Positions 5,058 through 5,392 of a DNA stretch of 5,392 nucleotides are shown in pieces. Positions within the stretch are counted from its first letter, which is position 1; each line of letters opens with the position of its first letter. The notes below the pieces were generated by a model. It had not been told where the DNA came from. It searched no databases and saw nothing but the letters and a program-made list of their open reading frames with translations. This DNA is from Catenibacterium sp. co_0103 (lineage in GTDB: Bacteria; Bacillota_I; Bacilli_A; Erysipelotrichales; Coprobacillaceae), in NCBI RefSeq assembly GCF_004168205.1, contig NZ_RCYB01000117.1, positions 1 through 5,392 of the forward strand, in the 5' to 3' direction. The position numbers and the translations under genes are program-made.

Positions 5058-5392
5058 ATTCCAAACTCTTCTTTAATTTGATCACTCCAAGGCATGAACC
5101 AGTCAATCTTCTCTGGATGCTGAATGATATCAATCTGAGGCATTATCTCCAGTATGTATTCTATGTAATCAAAAGGACTAAGTCTATTAGCTTTAGCTGT
5201 CTCAATCAGGCTGAATATTGATGCACTTGCATCTGCTCCTTTGGTAGACGTACTAAACAGCCAATTCTTTCGACTCACGGTGAATGGTCTTATATTACGT
5301 TCATCTAGTGAATTAGTCATTGGAACTAGACCATCATCCAGATATACACGCAGTCCTTTCTCTAAATTCAGGGCATACTGAATTGCTTTGCC
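5045..5392 (-). CDS. tnpC: IS66-family transposase TnpC, C-terminal part
   Basis: The last 115 residues of the IS66 DDE transposase are visible; the frame is open to the window edge and the start lies outside. The segment begins GKAIQYALNLEKGL, corresponding to the family's block just before the catalytic Glu. Next comes TNSLDERNIRPFTVSRKNW, in which Glu31 of the visible part is the expected catalytic Glu of the DDE triad (the family form is NN-x-x-ER-x-x-RP). Then LFSTSTKGADASASIFSLIETAKAN-type sequence and the proline-rich C-terminal tail YILEIMPQIDII follow. An internal ATG at 5320 is not the start, because conserved sequence continues upstream of it. In IS66 elements this gene normally lies downstream of tnpA and tnpB, both required for transposition. 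Its transcript ends at the hairpin over the stop codon. Confidence 0.9.
   Translation of the reverse strand, partial: GKAIQYALNLEKGLRVYLDDGLVPMTNSLDERNIRPFTVSRKNWLFSTSTKGADASASIFSLIETAKANRLSPFDYIEYILEIMPQIDIIQHPEKIDWFMPWSDQIKEEFGIKDD

Larger units (their letters stand above)
4989..5392 (-). mobile_element. IS66-family element, right end (continues beyond the window)
   Basis: The outer end begins at 4989 with GTAAGCGCTAAATTATATAG. IS66-family terminal repeats characteristically start GTAAGCG. The end of tnpC, with its terminator, follows 56 bases inside. The eight bases just outside, GGAGAATC (4981-4988), are the expected place for the 8-bp target duplication of this family. The other end and the tnpA/tnpB accessory genes lie outside the window, so intactness cannot be judged. 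Confidence 0.75.

Noticed and set aside
1..5392. CRISPR arrays, tRNA or rRNA genes
   Set aside because: No regularly spaced direct repeats and no tRNA- or rRNA-like sequence were seen on either strand.

Overview
The window reads as an accessory, mobile-element-rich stretch of an AT-rich Gram-positive genome. Strong AGGAGG-type ribosome binding sites, intrinsic terminators with long U runs, the fructokinase relative and the IS families all fit Firmicutes. An Erysipelotrichia-like gut organism is my best guess from the style of the proteins. This is an inference, because there is no rRNA or marker gene here.

Layout. (1) 1-1635: a broken IS1634-family insertion sequence on the minus strand. Its transposase keeps two catalytic Asp candidates but stops before the C-terminal part that carries the catalytic Glu. 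The break lies directly after a TTGAT pentamer and is followed by hairpin-forming sequence, as expected if an IS200/IS605-type element had inserted. (2) 1636-2828: a plus-strand, translationally coupled two-gene operon. It encodes a coiled-coil protein resembling a J-domain protein that has lost its HPD motif, then a small stand-alone HIRAN-domain protein. (3) 2870-3859, minus strand: a three-module regulator or antitoxin (YgiT/MqsA-type zinc finger, Xre-like HTH, Panacea/DUF4065 domain) with a perfect inverted repeat over its promoter and no recognisable toxin beside it. (4) 4011-4685, minus strand: a PfkB-family fructokinase that lost its 3' third, including the GAGD catalytic motif, so it is a pseudogene. 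(5) 4690-4988: a dense regulatory stretch. It holds the kinase promoter, two tandem intrinsic terminators, a strong promoter that would make only a 60-100 nt RNA ending at those terminators, and a further bidirectional terminator-like hairpin. (6) 4989-5392: the right end of an IS66-family element with the C-terminal part of tnpC.

How it fits together: a metabolic locus (fructokinase with its upstream terminators) appears to have been cut by acquisition of a small cargo region (J-like, HIRAN and Panacea genes), with transposable elements on both outer sides. The cargo resembles stress, DNA-end or defence-type accessory genes. The HPD-less J-like/HIRAN pair and the toxin-less Panacea gene are the parts most worth following up.
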